Positions 1 through 7,508 of a DNA stretch of 21,786 bases are shown one piece after another. Position numbers and translations under genes: made by a program. Under the pieces are notes generated by a model. That model did not search any database, was not told where the DNA came from, and saw nothing but the letters and a program-made list of their open reading frames with translations. Origin of the DNA: Firmicutes bacterium CAG:170 (lineage in GTDB: Bacteria > Bacillota > Clostridia > Oscillospirales > Oscillospiraceae); NCBI GenBank assembly GCA_000436735.1, contig FR887196.1, positions 1,436 to 23,221 on the forward strand. Reading direction: 5' to 3'. Every line of letters begins with the position of its first letter. Positions within the stretch are counted from its first letter, which is position 1.

Positions 1-720
1 AGGCTCTCGAGCCGTTACGCAGTCCGGCCGCTCACGCGCGCGGACATCCCGGCGCATTATGCGCTTTCCAGCCGCAATACGCTTTTTTATGAATATCACA
101 AGCCGTTCGTCACAGAGCAAAGCATTCTCGAGGATCTGTCCGCGCTTCCGCCCGGAAAGCAGGCCGCGGACAAGTTCTATCTCGGCTTCTTTATGGGAGA
201 CCGTCTGGCCGCCGTCATGGATCTGATCCTCGACTACCCTGAGCGCGGCGTCGCATTTCTCGGCTTTTTCATGATGGAGCCGTCGCTTCAGGGCTGCGGC
301 GCGGGCAGCGCGATCATTCAGGAATGCCTTGCGTACCTTGCCTCCATGGGATTCCGTAAGGCGCGCCTCGCCATTGACCTCGGCAACCCGCAGAGCCGCG
401 CATTCTGGACGAAAAACGGCTTTGCTCTGACCGGCGAGAGCCGCCCGCACGGCGATTCCGCCTATCTTCCGGTGGCACGTTCGTTGGCACGGCGATTCCG
501 CCTATCTTCCGATGGAACGTTCGCTGAACGCTTGACAAAACAGGAAAGAGGATTTTTATGCAGGAAATTCAATTGGGCCGCGTTTACCGGCATTTCAAGG
601 GCGACTATTATCTTGTGGAGGCCGTCGCGCACGACTCTGAGACCGGCGTGCCGTGCGTCATCTACCGCAAGCTCTACGGCGACGGCGGGCTGTGGGTACG
701 CCCCCTGTCCATGTTTCTGA
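1..720 (+). CDS. GNAT-family N-acetyltransferase, 5'-partial, 3' end frameshifted
   Basis: The frame is open from the first base of the window, so the start codon lies upstream. The visible part begins SSRYAVRPLTRADIPAHY, a typical N-terminal strand of a GCN5-related acetyltransferase, so probably only a few residues are missing. The acetyl-CoA pyrophosphate loop is seen as LQGCGAGSAI (around codons 97-106), followed by the late GNAT segment ending NPQSRAFWTKNGFALTGE. The substrate cannot be told. The 3' end is odd. After RPHGDSAYLP a 40-bp near-perfect tandem duplication (447-526) shifts the frame, and translation runs on through unrelated sequence to the TGA at 718-720, deep inside the next gene. 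Removing one copy restores a protein ending PMERSLNA with a stop at 533-535, just before the next gene's SD. The catalytic fold is probably intact, but the last ~60 residues look like readthrough rather than selected sequence. Confidence 0.75.
   Translation, partial: RLSSRYAVRPLTRADIPAHYALSSRNTLFYEYHKPFVTEQSILEDLSALPPGKQAADKFYLGFFMGDRLAAVMDLILDYPERGVAFLGFFMMEPSLQGCGAGSAIIQECLAYLASMGFRKARLAIDLGNPQSRAFWTKNGFALTGESRPHGDSAYLPVARSLARRFRLSSDGTFAERLTKQERGFLCRKFNWAAFTGISRATIILWRPSRTTLRPACRASSTASSTATAGCGYAPCPCF
447..526. repeat. 40-bp imperfect tandem duplication in GNAT 3' end
   Basis: Copy 1 is 447-486 and copy 2 is 487-526. The first 25 bases are identical, and overall 37 of 40 positions match, with differences at 472/512, 476/516 and 484/524. 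Forty is not a multiple of three, so the second copy is read in another frame. Only copy 2 continues into an early stop (533-535). Confidence 0.9.
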
Positions 721-806
721 GCAAGGTCGATCAGGAAAAATACCCGGACGCGCATCAGGAATACCGCTTCGAATTGCAGGATATTCCGAGCGTCGCCGGT
801 CACTGA
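558..806 (+). CDS. DUF1653 domain protein
   Basis: An 82-residue protein with the conserved DUF1653 pattern: GRVYRHFKGDYYLVEAVAHD near the N-terminus, then a tyrosine/arginine segment (YRKLYGD) and LWVRPLSMF around residues 45-54. The domain normally forms small single-domain proteins of about this length. Its biochemical role is unknown to me. The fold is thought to be a small beta-rich domain, and no catalytic residues can be assigned. An SD-like AAAGAGG lies upstream of ATG 558. The gene follows the acetyltransferase and precedes a second acetyltransferase on the same strand with only 14 bp between, which suggests one transcript. The extended, frameshifted end of the preceding frame overlaps its first two thirds in another frame. 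The high conservation of the DUF1653 frame shows that this is the real gene there. Confidence 0.85.
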   Translation: MQEIQLGRVYRHFKGDYYLVEAVAHDSETGVPCVIYRKLYGDGGLWVRPLSMFLSKVDQEKYPDAHQEYRFELQDIPSVAGH

Positions 807-820
807 AAGGATAACGTAAA

Positions 821-1315
821 ATGGAAATTACTGTCCGATATGCAGACCGCGCGGAGCTTCCGCGTGTCAACGAGCTGCGGAAAATGGTAAACGAGCTGCA
901 CGCCAACGGCCGTCCGGACATTTTCCGTCCCGGCTTCTGTGCAGAATTGCAGCAGCATGTCTATCAGAAATTTGATTCCGACGCCGCCGATGTGATCGTC
1001 GCGCTGGCAGACGGCGTCGTCTGCGGCTTCGCCATCGCCGAGTACATCGACCGCCCGGAGTCCCCCTACAACTTCGCAAGGCGCTTCTATCACATTGAGG
1101 AATTTGGCGTGGACGCGGCCTTCCGCCGCAAGGGCGCTGCGACCGCGCTCATCGCCTTTTGCCGTCAGGAGGCCACGCGGATGCGCTTTGACCGCATCGA
1201 GCTGGATGTCTGGTCGTTCAACGAAGAGGCTCTGAAATTCTATGAAGCCGTTGGCTTCCAGACGTACCGCCGCTTTATGGCGCTTCCGGCCACCCCGGAG
1301 TGTGCGCAAACATGA
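821..1315 (+). CDS. GNAT-family N-acetyltransferase
   Basis: A complete 164-residue acetyltransferase of usual GNAT length. The N-terminal strand is ITVRYADRAELPRVNELR. A central strand IEEFGVDAAFRRKGAATAL carries the RRKGAA acetyl-CoA-binding turn (around residues 101-106). The C-terminal motif is NEEALKFYEAVGFQTYRR, with the Tyr of FYEAVGF in the usual place for the general acid. The acceptor substrate cannot be inferred. The start is fixed by GAAAGGA upstream of ATG 821. Its TGA (1313-1315) overlaps the likely ATG of the next gene (1312) as ATGA, so translation of the two is probably coupled. Confidence 0.88.
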   Translation: MEITVRYADRAELPRVNELRKMVNELHANGRPDIFRPGFCAELQQHVYQKFDSDAADVIVALADGVVCGFAIAEYIDRPESPYNFARRFYHIEEFGVDAAFRRKGAATALIAFCRQEATRMRFDRIELDVWSFNEEALKFYEAVGFQTYRRFMALPATPECAQT

Positions 1316-2031
1316 AGCAGCCGGGATCGTTTACGGTTCATACCGGCCATGCCGGGCCGCTGTTTTACGCGGAGGCCGGGAGCGGCTTTCCGCTGCTCCT
1401 GCTGCACGGAAACGGCGAGGATCACACCTATTTCTCAGCGCAGCTCCGCTTCTTCTCGCAGTATTATCACGTTTTCGCGCCGGATACGCGCGGACACGGA
1501 GCCTCCCCGCGCGGAAGCGGCCCCTTCACGCTGGATCGCTTCGCGGACGATCTTCTGGAATTCCTGCATGCGCAGGCGCTGACGCGCGTTCATCTGCTCG
1601 GCTTTTCCGACGGCGCGAACATCGCCACGCTGTTCGCCCTCCGCCACCCGGAGCTGGTTGAAAAGCTGATCCTGAACGGCGGAAATCTCTCGCCAAGCGG
1701 GATCCGCACCAGTGTGCAGCTTCCGATCGAGCTTGGCTATCGCATTGCGCGCCTTTTCGCAGGAAGAAGCCCGGAGGCCCGGAAGCACGCCGAGCTTCTT
1801 GGCCTGATGGTAAACGAGCCGCATATCCCGCCGGAGACTCTGTCCGCGCTGACCATGCCCGTGCTGGTGCTGGCCGGTACGCGCGATATGGTGAAGCGCC
1901 GTCACACGGAGCAGATCGCCGCCAGCCTGCCGAATGCGCAGCTTCAATTCCTGAACGGCGACCACTTCCTTGCCGCAAAGGAGCCTGCGGCCTTCAACGA
2001 AGCCGTCCTGCGCTTCCTGCGGGAAGCATGA
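1312..2031 (+). CDS. Alpha/beta-fold hydrolase
   Basis: A 239-residue protein with a complete alpha/beta-hydrolase signature. The oxyanion-hole motif is LLLLHGNGEDH (residues ~28-38). PDTRGHGAS follows strand 4. The nucleophile elbow is GFSDGAN, with Ser99 as nucleophile. The acid is Asp192 in LAGTRDMV and the base His218 in NGDHFLA. This fits a small esterase/lipase or carbon-carbon hydrolase of the pimeloyl-methyl-ester or lactonase type; the substrate is not predictable. I chose ATG 1312 over an in-frame GTG at 1300 because GGAG (1297-1300) sits at a workable distance, the ATGA overlap with the upstream acetyltransferase suggests coupling, and the extra residues MCAN add nothing. It is the last gene before the terminator at 2048. 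Confidence 0.85.
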   Translation: MKQPGSFTVHTGHAGPLFYAEAGSGFPLLLLHGNGEDHTYFSAQLRFFSQYYHVFAPDTRGHGASPRGSGPFTLDRFADDLLEFLHAQALTRVHLLGFSDGANIATLFALRHPELVEKLILNGGNLSPSGIRTSVQLPIELGYRIARLFAGRSPEARKHAELLGLMVNEPHIPPETLSALTMPVLVLAGTRDMVKRRHTEQIAASLPNAQLQFLNGDHFLAAKEPAAFNEAVLRFLREA

Positions 2032-2047
2032 CCCCGAAATAACATCA

Positions 2048-2074
2048 GCCCGCTGAGCAGCTCAGCGGGCTTTT
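2048..2074 (+). terminator. Intrinsic terminator after hydrolase gene
   Basis: A perfect 10-bp stem GCCCGCTGAG / CTCAGCGGGC with a 3-nt loop is followed by TTTT. It lies 16 bp after the hydrolase stop. The opposite strand has an A-rich flank but only a weak U-tract, so it may also serve the converging macro-domain gene. Confidence 0.85.
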
Positions 2075-2123
2075 CATATTTTTCCTCCGGTATAGTTCTC
2101 AGTCCGCGTACTTCCCCGTCCGT

Positions 2124-3173
2124 TCAGGCCCCGATCAGGCTCTGATCGAAAGCAAACAGCGCCTCGTTGATCTCAAACACGTTATAATTGCCGCGCTCCA
2201 CGAAATACTCCACAATGATATCAAATTTGTTGGAATGCGACAGCGCAAAGCCCGCCTTGAACAGCATATCCTTCATTTCCGGCAGCGGGAGTTCCAATGC
2301 CAGCGCAAACGCGATCACCGTCGGCTTAGATGGCTTATAGCGCCGGTCTGTGCGGATCTTTGAGAAAAGCTTCCGGTCGATGTTTGCCTTTTTGTAGCAC
2401 TGCGCGTCAGTCATCCCCTTCTCGTTGATCTTCCGCAGCAGCATTTCCGAAAAGCTCTCGTCGATCTCATCCAGCGCATCTTCAAGTGAATACGACGCTG
2501 CCACGGACGCCTGCGACGCCCTGCTGCAAGTCTCCGGTGCCTTCGCGCGGAGTGTATCCATCCAGGAATCATTGCGATCGTCCTCAGCCTCTGCAAGCGA
2601 CGGCATCCGTATCCTCGGCTCCCGCCGGACGGCGCGTGCATCCGCGTACCGGTCGTCGATATAGGCGGTGATATCGGAAAAGAGCGCTTCGCTGATCTGA
2701 TAGGCCGCCCGGTCAAAGACAACAAGATAGACCAGCATCTCATTTTCCAGCAGGAAGGCCCGAATGGTCTCAATCGCCACGCGGAGCGCCTGATCCTTCG
2801 GATAGCCGTAAACGCCGGAGGCTATGAGCGGAAACGCGACGGAACGGCAATGCCGCCCTCTGGCAAGCGCAAGCGACGAGCGGTAGCAGGAAGCAAGAAT
2901 ATTCTGTTCGCCGTGCCGTCCGTCCACCCAATGCGGCCCGACGGTGTGAATGATGTATTTACAGGGCAGCCGGTATCCCCGCGTGAGCTTTGCATCTCCC
3001 GGCGCGCATCCGCCAAGCGCCGCGCACTCCCGCAGCAACTCGCGCCCGGCGGCACGGTGGATCGCGGCATCCACGCTGAAGCCGTCCGCACCGAGCAGTG
3101 TCTCGTCCGCGGCGTTGACGATGGCATCCACCCGCATTCTGGTGATATCGTTTCTAACGATCTGAAGCGGCAT
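2124..3173 (-). CDS. Macro-domain protein with HTH-like C-terminal domain
   Basis: A 349-residue protein. Residues 1 to ~168 are a macro domain (ADP-ribose or derivative binding), seen in IVRNDITRMRVDAIVNAAD, the loop LLGADGFSVDAAIHRAAG, IIHTVGPHW and the second phosphate loop SVAFPLIASGVYGYP. Many macro-domain hydrolases have NAAN and a GGGGVDGAIH loop; here these read NAAD and GADGFSVDAAIH. Hydrolysis of ADP-ribosyl groups is therefore possible but not certain. A charged linker (~175-228) leads to a helical C-terminus (~230-349). Within it, MTDAQCYKKANIDRKLFSKI followed by PSKPTVIAFALALELPLPEM resembles an XRE-type helix-turn-helix. The layout suggests a sensor or regulator joined to a nucleotide-binding domain; that is inference. 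AAGGGAGA precedes ATG 3173. No partner gene adjoins it. Confidence 0.82.
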   Translation of the reverse strand: MPLQIVRNDITRMRVDAIVNAADETLLGADGFSVDAAIHRAAGRELLRECAALGGCAPGDAKLTRGYRLPCKYIIHTVGPHWVDGRHGEQNILASCYRSSLALARGRHCRSVAFPLIASGVYGYPKDQALRVAIETIRAFLLENEMLVYLVVFDRAAYQISEALFSDITAYIDDRYADARAVRREPRIRMPSLAEAEDDRNDSWMDTLRAKAPETCSRASQASVAASYSLEDALDEIDESFSEMLLRKINEKGMTDAQCYKKANIDRKLFSKIRTDRRYKPSKPTVIAFALALELPLPEMKDMLFKAGFALSHSNKFDIIVEYFVERGNYNVFEINEALFAFDQSLIGA

Positions 3174-3205
3174 TTCTCTTTCTCCCTTCCGCCTTTTCTG
3201 ATCAT

Positions 3206-3214
3206 ATCATACCA
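3206..3214 (-). promoter_or_regulatory. Candidate extended -10 promoter of macro-domain gene
   Basis: On the - strand TGG-TATGAT gives an extended -10 (TGN plus TATGAT, 5/6 matches to TATAAT), about 33 bp upstream of ATG 3173. A second overlapping TATGAT follows at 3201-3206. No good -35 box is seen, as is allowed for extended -10 promoters. Confidence 0.4.
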
Positions 3215-3282
3215 GAAACATACAGGAAAATCCAGTTCGTAAAGGCCGCCGCAAATAGGAAAACGCATTTTCCTTTTCGCTA

Positions 3283-3311
3283 TTGACTTTATCTGGGCAA
3301 AATGATATATA
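3283..3311 (+). promoter_or_regulatory. Sigma-A-type promoter of lipoprotein gene
   Basis: TTGACT (3283-3288), a 17-bp spacer and TATATA (3306-3311). The expected transcript start is near 3318, leaving a leader of about 26 nt with the SD AAAGGA (3331-3336) before ATG 3344. Confidence 0.75.
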
Positions 3312-3343
3312 GGAAGCATCGATCAATCTGAAAGGAAAACGCC

Positions 3344-3784
3344 ATGCGGAATAAATCTGTCTCATTTCTGCTGATATTTCTGCTCGTCTGCTCGTTATTT
3401 ACAGCGTGCTCAGCCAAGGACGATCCTGCCGATGCGCTCCTTGATACCGCATGGGACGCGGCCGGCGCGCAGCCGGAGTACTTGACACAGTGGCCTGATA
3501 GTGTTTTTACTGAGAAAATCGTTCCGCCGCAGAGTGGCTCGGTCGATTACGCACTGGATTATACCGATTCCGGCCGGTATGCAATATTTATCAAGGATAT
3601 TTCCTCGGAAGGATCGGAGGAATATGTAAAAGAGCTGGAAAGCATCGGATACTCCGAAATACGCTCCGCCGCAGGCGGCGTATCTGTTGGAAGGTTGTTT
3701 GAGGGCAATGAGGCTTATTTAAGCATTTCGTACTCCGAAGGCATCCTCGGCTTGGTCATCACACCGAAAGAGGATTCTCGCTAA
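3344..3784 (+). CDS. Small putative lipoprotein
   Basis: A 146-residue protein with a lipoprotein signal peptide. MRNKS is followed by a hydrophobic stretch and the lipobox LFTAC, with Cys22 as the predicted lipidated residue, so it should sit on the outer face of the cytoplasmic membrane. The mature part is short and acidic, contains SGRYAIFIKDIS and ends in a strand-rich segment (EAYLSISYSEGILGLVIT). I do not recognise a family; the function is unknown. The start is supported by SD AAAGGA 7 nt upstream and by a strong promoter at 3283-3311. It is a single-gene unit. The long hairpin at 3829-3867 lies 45 bp downstream and may end its transcript. Confidence 0.8.
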   Translation: MRNKSVSFLLIFLLVCSLFTACSAKDDPADALLDTAWDAAGAQPEYLTQWPDSVFTEKIVPPQSGSVDYALDYTDSGRYAIFIKDISSEGSEEYVKELESIGYSEIRSAAGGVSVGRLFEGNEAYLSISYSEGILGLVITPKEDSR

Positions 3785-4072
3785 TGGTTCCTCAGCTCAG
3801 CCAAGCTGTCAGGCTCTGTCGGCGCCGTGCTGAAAGGCTGCCCTTCTTCGAAGGGCAGCCTTTCAGCATATCTGTGGCTTAGGGTGTATTCTTCCAACTC
3901 CCAACGCACCCGGACAGCGGACCTTTTCACGCTGCGACGCAGGTTTTCCAAATTGGACCATGCACGCAATGGGAGCTGACCAGTGAAGCGGCCTCGTGGG
4001 TAGGTTATTGGAGCGGCGGCAATAGACTTCCGCAGCACTCTGTGGTAAAATACTGCTGAACACGCCGCGCAA
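3785..4072. other. Gene-less region, possible dispersed intergenic element
   Basis: No convincing gene is seen between the two lipoprotein genes. Two short - strand open frames (3781-4038 and 3863-4072) overlap each other in different frames, lack an SD, and one reads straight through the hairpin at 3829-3867. Their translations are rich in Arg and Trp (for example RSVKRSAVRVRWELEEYTL) and look unlike real proteins. The region differs in texture from its neighbours, and from memory similar short frames recur between genes in related Clostridia. A dispersed repeat or a structured RNA is possible; I cannot prove either. Confidence 0.35.
3829..3867. repeat. Long perfect inverted repeat (hairpin)
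   Basis: GCTGAAAGGCTGCCCTT (3829-3845) pairs perfectly with 3851-3867. C3846-G3850 also pair, giving an 18-bp stem and a 3-nt TTC loop. Neither side has a U-tract, so it is not a canonical intrinsic terminator, although it could still end or stabilise the lipoprotein transcript. Confidence 0.85.
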
Positions 4073-4603
4073 TCAGAAATCCTTGTCCGCGTTCAGGCTG
4101 AAGCTCTCAAAAACGTGCTGCGCAAGCTCCGCATACTGCGGCGCCAGCTCCTCGCGGACGGAAAAGGTCAGCGCGTAGCAGTGATCCCCGTCGCGCAGGA
4201 TATCTGCCCGGCAGAGCCTACCGCCCTCCTCGCCTGTCGCATACCACGCGAACTGCGATTCCGGCAGTCCGCAGCGCCTGGTATTCAAAACCTCCAGCTG
4301 CTCCGGGTCGAAGCCGGACAGTCGGCGGATCGCGCCGTCCGCGTCCGAGGACAGCAGGACCTGCGCCGTGATCTCGTAATCTCCATCCGCCTGTTCATAG
4401 ACTGTCGCCGCGCCATTCTCCGAAAACGCCGAGACAACGGCGTCCTCCGGCACATCAAAGCTGATTCGGTAAGCGTCCTCCGTCCAGACAGAGACGGTAT
4501 CCGGCAGCACATCGTCCACGGTCTCCCACGCCGTCTGCACTGCACACCCGCTTAGGAGCGCCAGCGCCGCCGCTGCGGCCAGCAAGCATCGTACACGCTT
4601 CAT
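4073..4603 (-). CDS. Putative lipoprotein
   Basis: A 176-residue protein with a clear lipoprotein signal. MKRVR is followed by an Ala/Leu-rich hydrophobic core and the lipobox LLSGC (Cys20 lipidated), so it should be anchored to the outer face of the membrane. The mature domain alternates strands and loops (AYRISFDVPEDAVVSAF, DYEITAQVLLSSD, HCYALTFSVREEL) and ends with a helix (YAELAQHVFESFSL). This recalls small DcrB/PsbP-like or DUF4367-type lipoproteins, but I cannot assign a family. ATG 4603 is preceded by a strong GGAGGTG SD. The neighbouring gene starts divergently only 29 bp away, so its promoter must lie inside that gene. A TATTAT (- strand, 4651-4656) could be the -10, but no good -35 is seen. 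Confidence 0.8.
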   Translation of the reverse strand: MKRVRCLLAAAAALALLSGCAVQTAWETVDDVLPDTVSVWTEDAYRISFDVPEDAVVSAFSENGAATVYEQADGDYEITAQVLLSSDADGAIRRLSGFDPEQLEVLNTRRCGLPESQFAWYATGEEGGRLCRADILRDGDHCYALTFSVREELAPQYAELAQHVFESFSLNADKDF

Positions 4604-4632
4604 TACAACACCTCCAGAAAGGATTTCCTGTC

Positions 4633-4899
4633 ATGTACATCTACCTGTTTATAATAAATGCAGCCGCATTCGTGATTATGTGTCTGGACAAGCAGCTTGC
4701 CAAGCATCATCAATGGCGCATCCCGGAGGCGACGCTGCTCGGCGCCGCGTTTCTGGGCGGCAGCCTCGGAAGCCTTCTCGGAATGCTGATCTTCCGCCAC
4801 AAGACGCGGAAGCCGAAATTTTATATCACCGTTCCCCTGCTGCTGGCAGTCCATCTCTATGTGTTCTTTGTGGTCTACGGTGCCCAGCCGCTCGCATGA
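4633..4899 (+). CDS. DUF1294 family small membrane protein
   Basis: An 88-residue, mostly hydrophobic protein with three predicted membrane segments: residues ~2-17, ~33-54 (GAAFLGGSLGSLLGMLIF) and ~64-84. The DUF1294 signature is seen as CLDKQLAKHHQWRIPEATL followed by GGSLGSLLGM and the basic loop RHKTRKPKFY. Family members are short proteins of this size with unknown function. An SD AGAAAGGA precedes ATG 4633. It converges on greA with only 15 bp between the two stop codons, and no terminator hairpin is visible there. Confidence 0.88.
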   Translation: MYIYLFIINAAAFVIMCLDKQLAKHHQWRIPEATLLGAAFLGGSLGSLLGMLIFRHKTRKPKFYITVPLLLAVHLYVFFVVYGAQPLA

Positions 4900-4914
4900 C
4901 GCCCGAAATGTCGC

Positions 4915-5418
4915 TCAATAGGCGCTGATGGGCAGGGACTCGTCGTCCGTTCCCTTGACGACCTTGCGGATCTGGATATAATAGCTGTAGTCCGGGTTGA
5001 CCGCCACGAGCACACGATCTCCCGTCTTGTGGCCCATGACGGCCTTACCGACGGGCGATTCCTTGCTGATCAGTCCCTTGAGCGCATTCTGGCGCAGCGT
5101 CGTGACCAGCTCGATCTCCTGCTCCTCGTCGTCCTCCTCGATATAGATCGTCACCTTATCGAAAAGGCCGATCTCGTCGGCATTGGAGCTGACGTCGATC
5201 ACAGTCGCCGTTTTGATCATCCGCTCCAGATAGCGGATGCGGCTGTCGTTGCGGTTTTTCTCGCGCTTGGCCGACTTATACTCGAAATTCTCGCTCAGAT
5301 CGCCGAATTCCCGCGCGGTCTTGACGTCCTCAATGAGCTTGGGACGCAGCTCGATCCGGCGGTATTCCAGCTCCTCCTGCATTTTTTTGATATCCACCGC
5401 CGTCAATTCATCATGCAT
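4915..5418 (-). CDS. greA: Transcription elongation factor GreA
   Basis: A 167-residue protein, close to the usual ~158 of GreA, which rescues backtracked RNA polymerase by stimulating cleavage of the extruded RNA 3' end. The N-terminal coiled coil (to ~residue 75) carries the acidic tip motif EFGDLSENFEYKSAK (~37-51), whose Asp and Glu hold the catalytic metal at the polymerase active site. The C-terminal FKBP-like domain ends with LISKESPVGKAVMGHKTGD. An acidic segment EEDDEEQEIEL lies between them. ATG 5418 follows a GAGGTG SD, and a promoter lies at 5452-5479. It is probably transcribed alone, divergent from trmO. Confidence 0.95.
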   Translation of the reverse strand: MHDELTAVDIKKMQEELEYRRIELRPKLIEDVKTAREFGDLSENFEYKSAKREKNRNDSRIRYLERMIKTATVIDVSSNADEIGLFDKVTIYIEEDDEEQEIELVTTLRQNALKGLISKESPVGKAVMGHKTGDRVLVAVNPDYSYYIQIRKVVKGTDDESLPISAY

Positions 5419-5451
5419 GACGACACCTCGTTTCTAAATTTTTGTATCTGT

Positions 5452-5479
5452 ATTGTAGCACATCCACAGAATTTGTAAA
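5452..5479 (-). promoter_or_regulatory. Sigma-A-type promoter of greA
   Basis: On the - strand TTTACA (5479-5474), a 16-bp spacer and TACAAT (5457-5452), about 33 bp upstream of the greA ATG, so the leader would be ~27 nt. Both boxes match the consensus at 5 of 6 positions. Confidence 0.65.
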
Positions 5480-5518
5480 GCCGTCCCGCGCGGACGGCTG
5501 GCCGGAAAGGGAGCACTC

Positions 5519-6190
5519 ATGGAACCGATCGCACACATTCATACGGACTTCCCCACCAAATTCGGCGTCCCGCGTCAGAGCGGCCTTGCGTCGGCGCTGG
5601 AATCCACGATCATTTTTGAGCCGGAATACCGCAATCCCGACGCGCTGCGCGGGATCGAGGGCTTTTCGCACATCTGGCTCATATGGCAGTTTGACCGGGC
5701 GATGCGTGAGGGCTGGTCGCCGACCGTCCTCCCGCCGAAGCTCGGCGGAAAGACGCGCGTCGGCGTATTTGCGACCCGGTCTCCCTTCCGTCCCAATTCC
5801 ATCGGGCTTTCCAGCGTCCGTCTGACCGGCGTGGAGCCGCACACGAAGGATGGACCCGTGCTGCGCGTGTCCGGAGCCGATCTGGTGGACGGCACGCCGA
5901 TCTTTGATATCAAGCCGTATCTTCCCTACTCCGACTGCCACCCGGACGCTGTGGACGCCTTTGACGGCAAACGCAGCGCAAAGCCGCTCACGGTCGTTTT
6001 CCCGCCGGAGCTGGAGGCGCTGATCCCGGAGGAAAAACGCCTTGGCCTGCGTCAGACGCTTGCCTGCGGGCCGATACCGGGCTACCAGCACGATCCGAAC
6101 CGGCGCTACGGCTTCAACTTCTGCGGCCGCGACGTCCGCTTCACCATCGACGGCGACACGCTGACGGTCGTGGAGATCGTCATGCTGTAA
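5519..6190 (+). CDS. trmO: tRNA (t6A37-N6)-methyltransferase TrmO
   Basis: A 223-residue protein of the TsaA/TrmO (UPF0066) family, which uses S-adenosylmethionine to methylate N6-threonylcarbamoyladenosine at position 37 of certain tRNAs. The N-terminal beta-barrel domain opens with MEPIAHIHTDFPTKFGVPRQ. The hallmark ATRSPFRPNSIGLSSV is at ~85-100, then VSGADLVDGTPIFDIKPYLP (~117-136). The C-terminal region (~150-223) is the usual bacterial extension, with GPIPGYQHDPNRRYGF. An SD GGAAAGGGAG precedes ATG 5519. It is divergent from greA and is closed by the terminator at 6217-6256. No strong + strand promoter stands out in the 100-bp gap. Confidence 0.93.
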   Translation: MEPIAHIHTDFPTKFGVPRQSGLASALESTIIFEPEYRNPDALRGIEGFSHIWLIWQFDRAMREGWSPTVLPPKLGGKTRVGVFATRSPFRPNSIGLSSVRLTGVEPHTKDGPVLRVSGADLVDGTPIFDIKPYLPYSDCHPDAVDAFDGKRSAKPLTVVFPPELEALIPEEKRLGLRQTLACGPIPGYQHDPNRRYGFNFCGRDVRFTIDGDTLTVVEIVML

Positions 6191-6216
6191 GACCTCCACA
6201 AAACAGATCATACAGA

Positions 6217-6256
6217 AGGCTGCACGGCGGAGCTTCGCCGTGCAGCCTGTTTTTTT
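6217..6256 (+). terminator. Strong intrinsic terminator between trmO and ftsZ
   Basis: A 13-bp perfect stem AGGCTGCACGGCG (6217-6229) / 6236-6248 with a 6-nt loop is followed by G and seven T. It serves trmO on the + strand. Read from the - strand the U-tract is poor, but the same hairpin is the only candidate terminator for ftsZ. Confidence 0.92.
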
Positions 6257-6282
6257 CATATAAGCGTTATTCGCGCTGTCTC

Positions 6283-7362
<1,080 letters not shown>

Positions 7363-7432
7363 TTGTTCTCCTCCTATGTATGTCACAGCATCAAAAACTG
7401 GAAAAACGCATACTGAATCAATTATTCAATTT

Positions 7433-7461
7433 ATTGTAGCTCGAAAATGGCTCTGGGTCAA
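7433..7461 (-). promoter_or_regulatory. Sigma-A-type promoter of ftsZ
   Basis: On the - strand TTGACC (7461-7456), a 17-bp spacer and TACAAT (7438-7433), in the AT-rich gap after divIB. The transcript would carry a ~64-nt leader. An imperfect dyad (GAAT-N5-ATTC, 7415-7427) overlaps the expected start point; its role, if any, is unknown. Confidence 0.72.
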
Positions 7462-7508
7462 TAGAAATTCTGGAATTTTCGCGGATTTTCGCCGCGTTTT
7501 TCCACGAT

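Noticed and set aside
3781..4072. Two short - strand open frames as genes (85 and 69 codons)
   Set aside because: They overlap each other in different frames, lack SD sites, and one runs through the long hairpin; treated as non-coding.
5411..6259. - strand open frame of 282 codons covering trmO
   Set aside because: The + strand frame is unmistakably TrmO. The - strand frame crosses the trmO terminator and has no motif.
7363..7386. Longer FtsZ start with MTYIGGEQ
   Set aside because: The extra codons consist of the SD AGGAGG itself. MADFTEK at 7362 has ideal spacing.
7480..7496. CGCGG/CCGCG hairpin followed by TTTTT on the + strand after divIB
   Set aside because: The stem is only 5 bp and the U-tract faces the antisense direction, so it is not a terminator for the divIB transcript.
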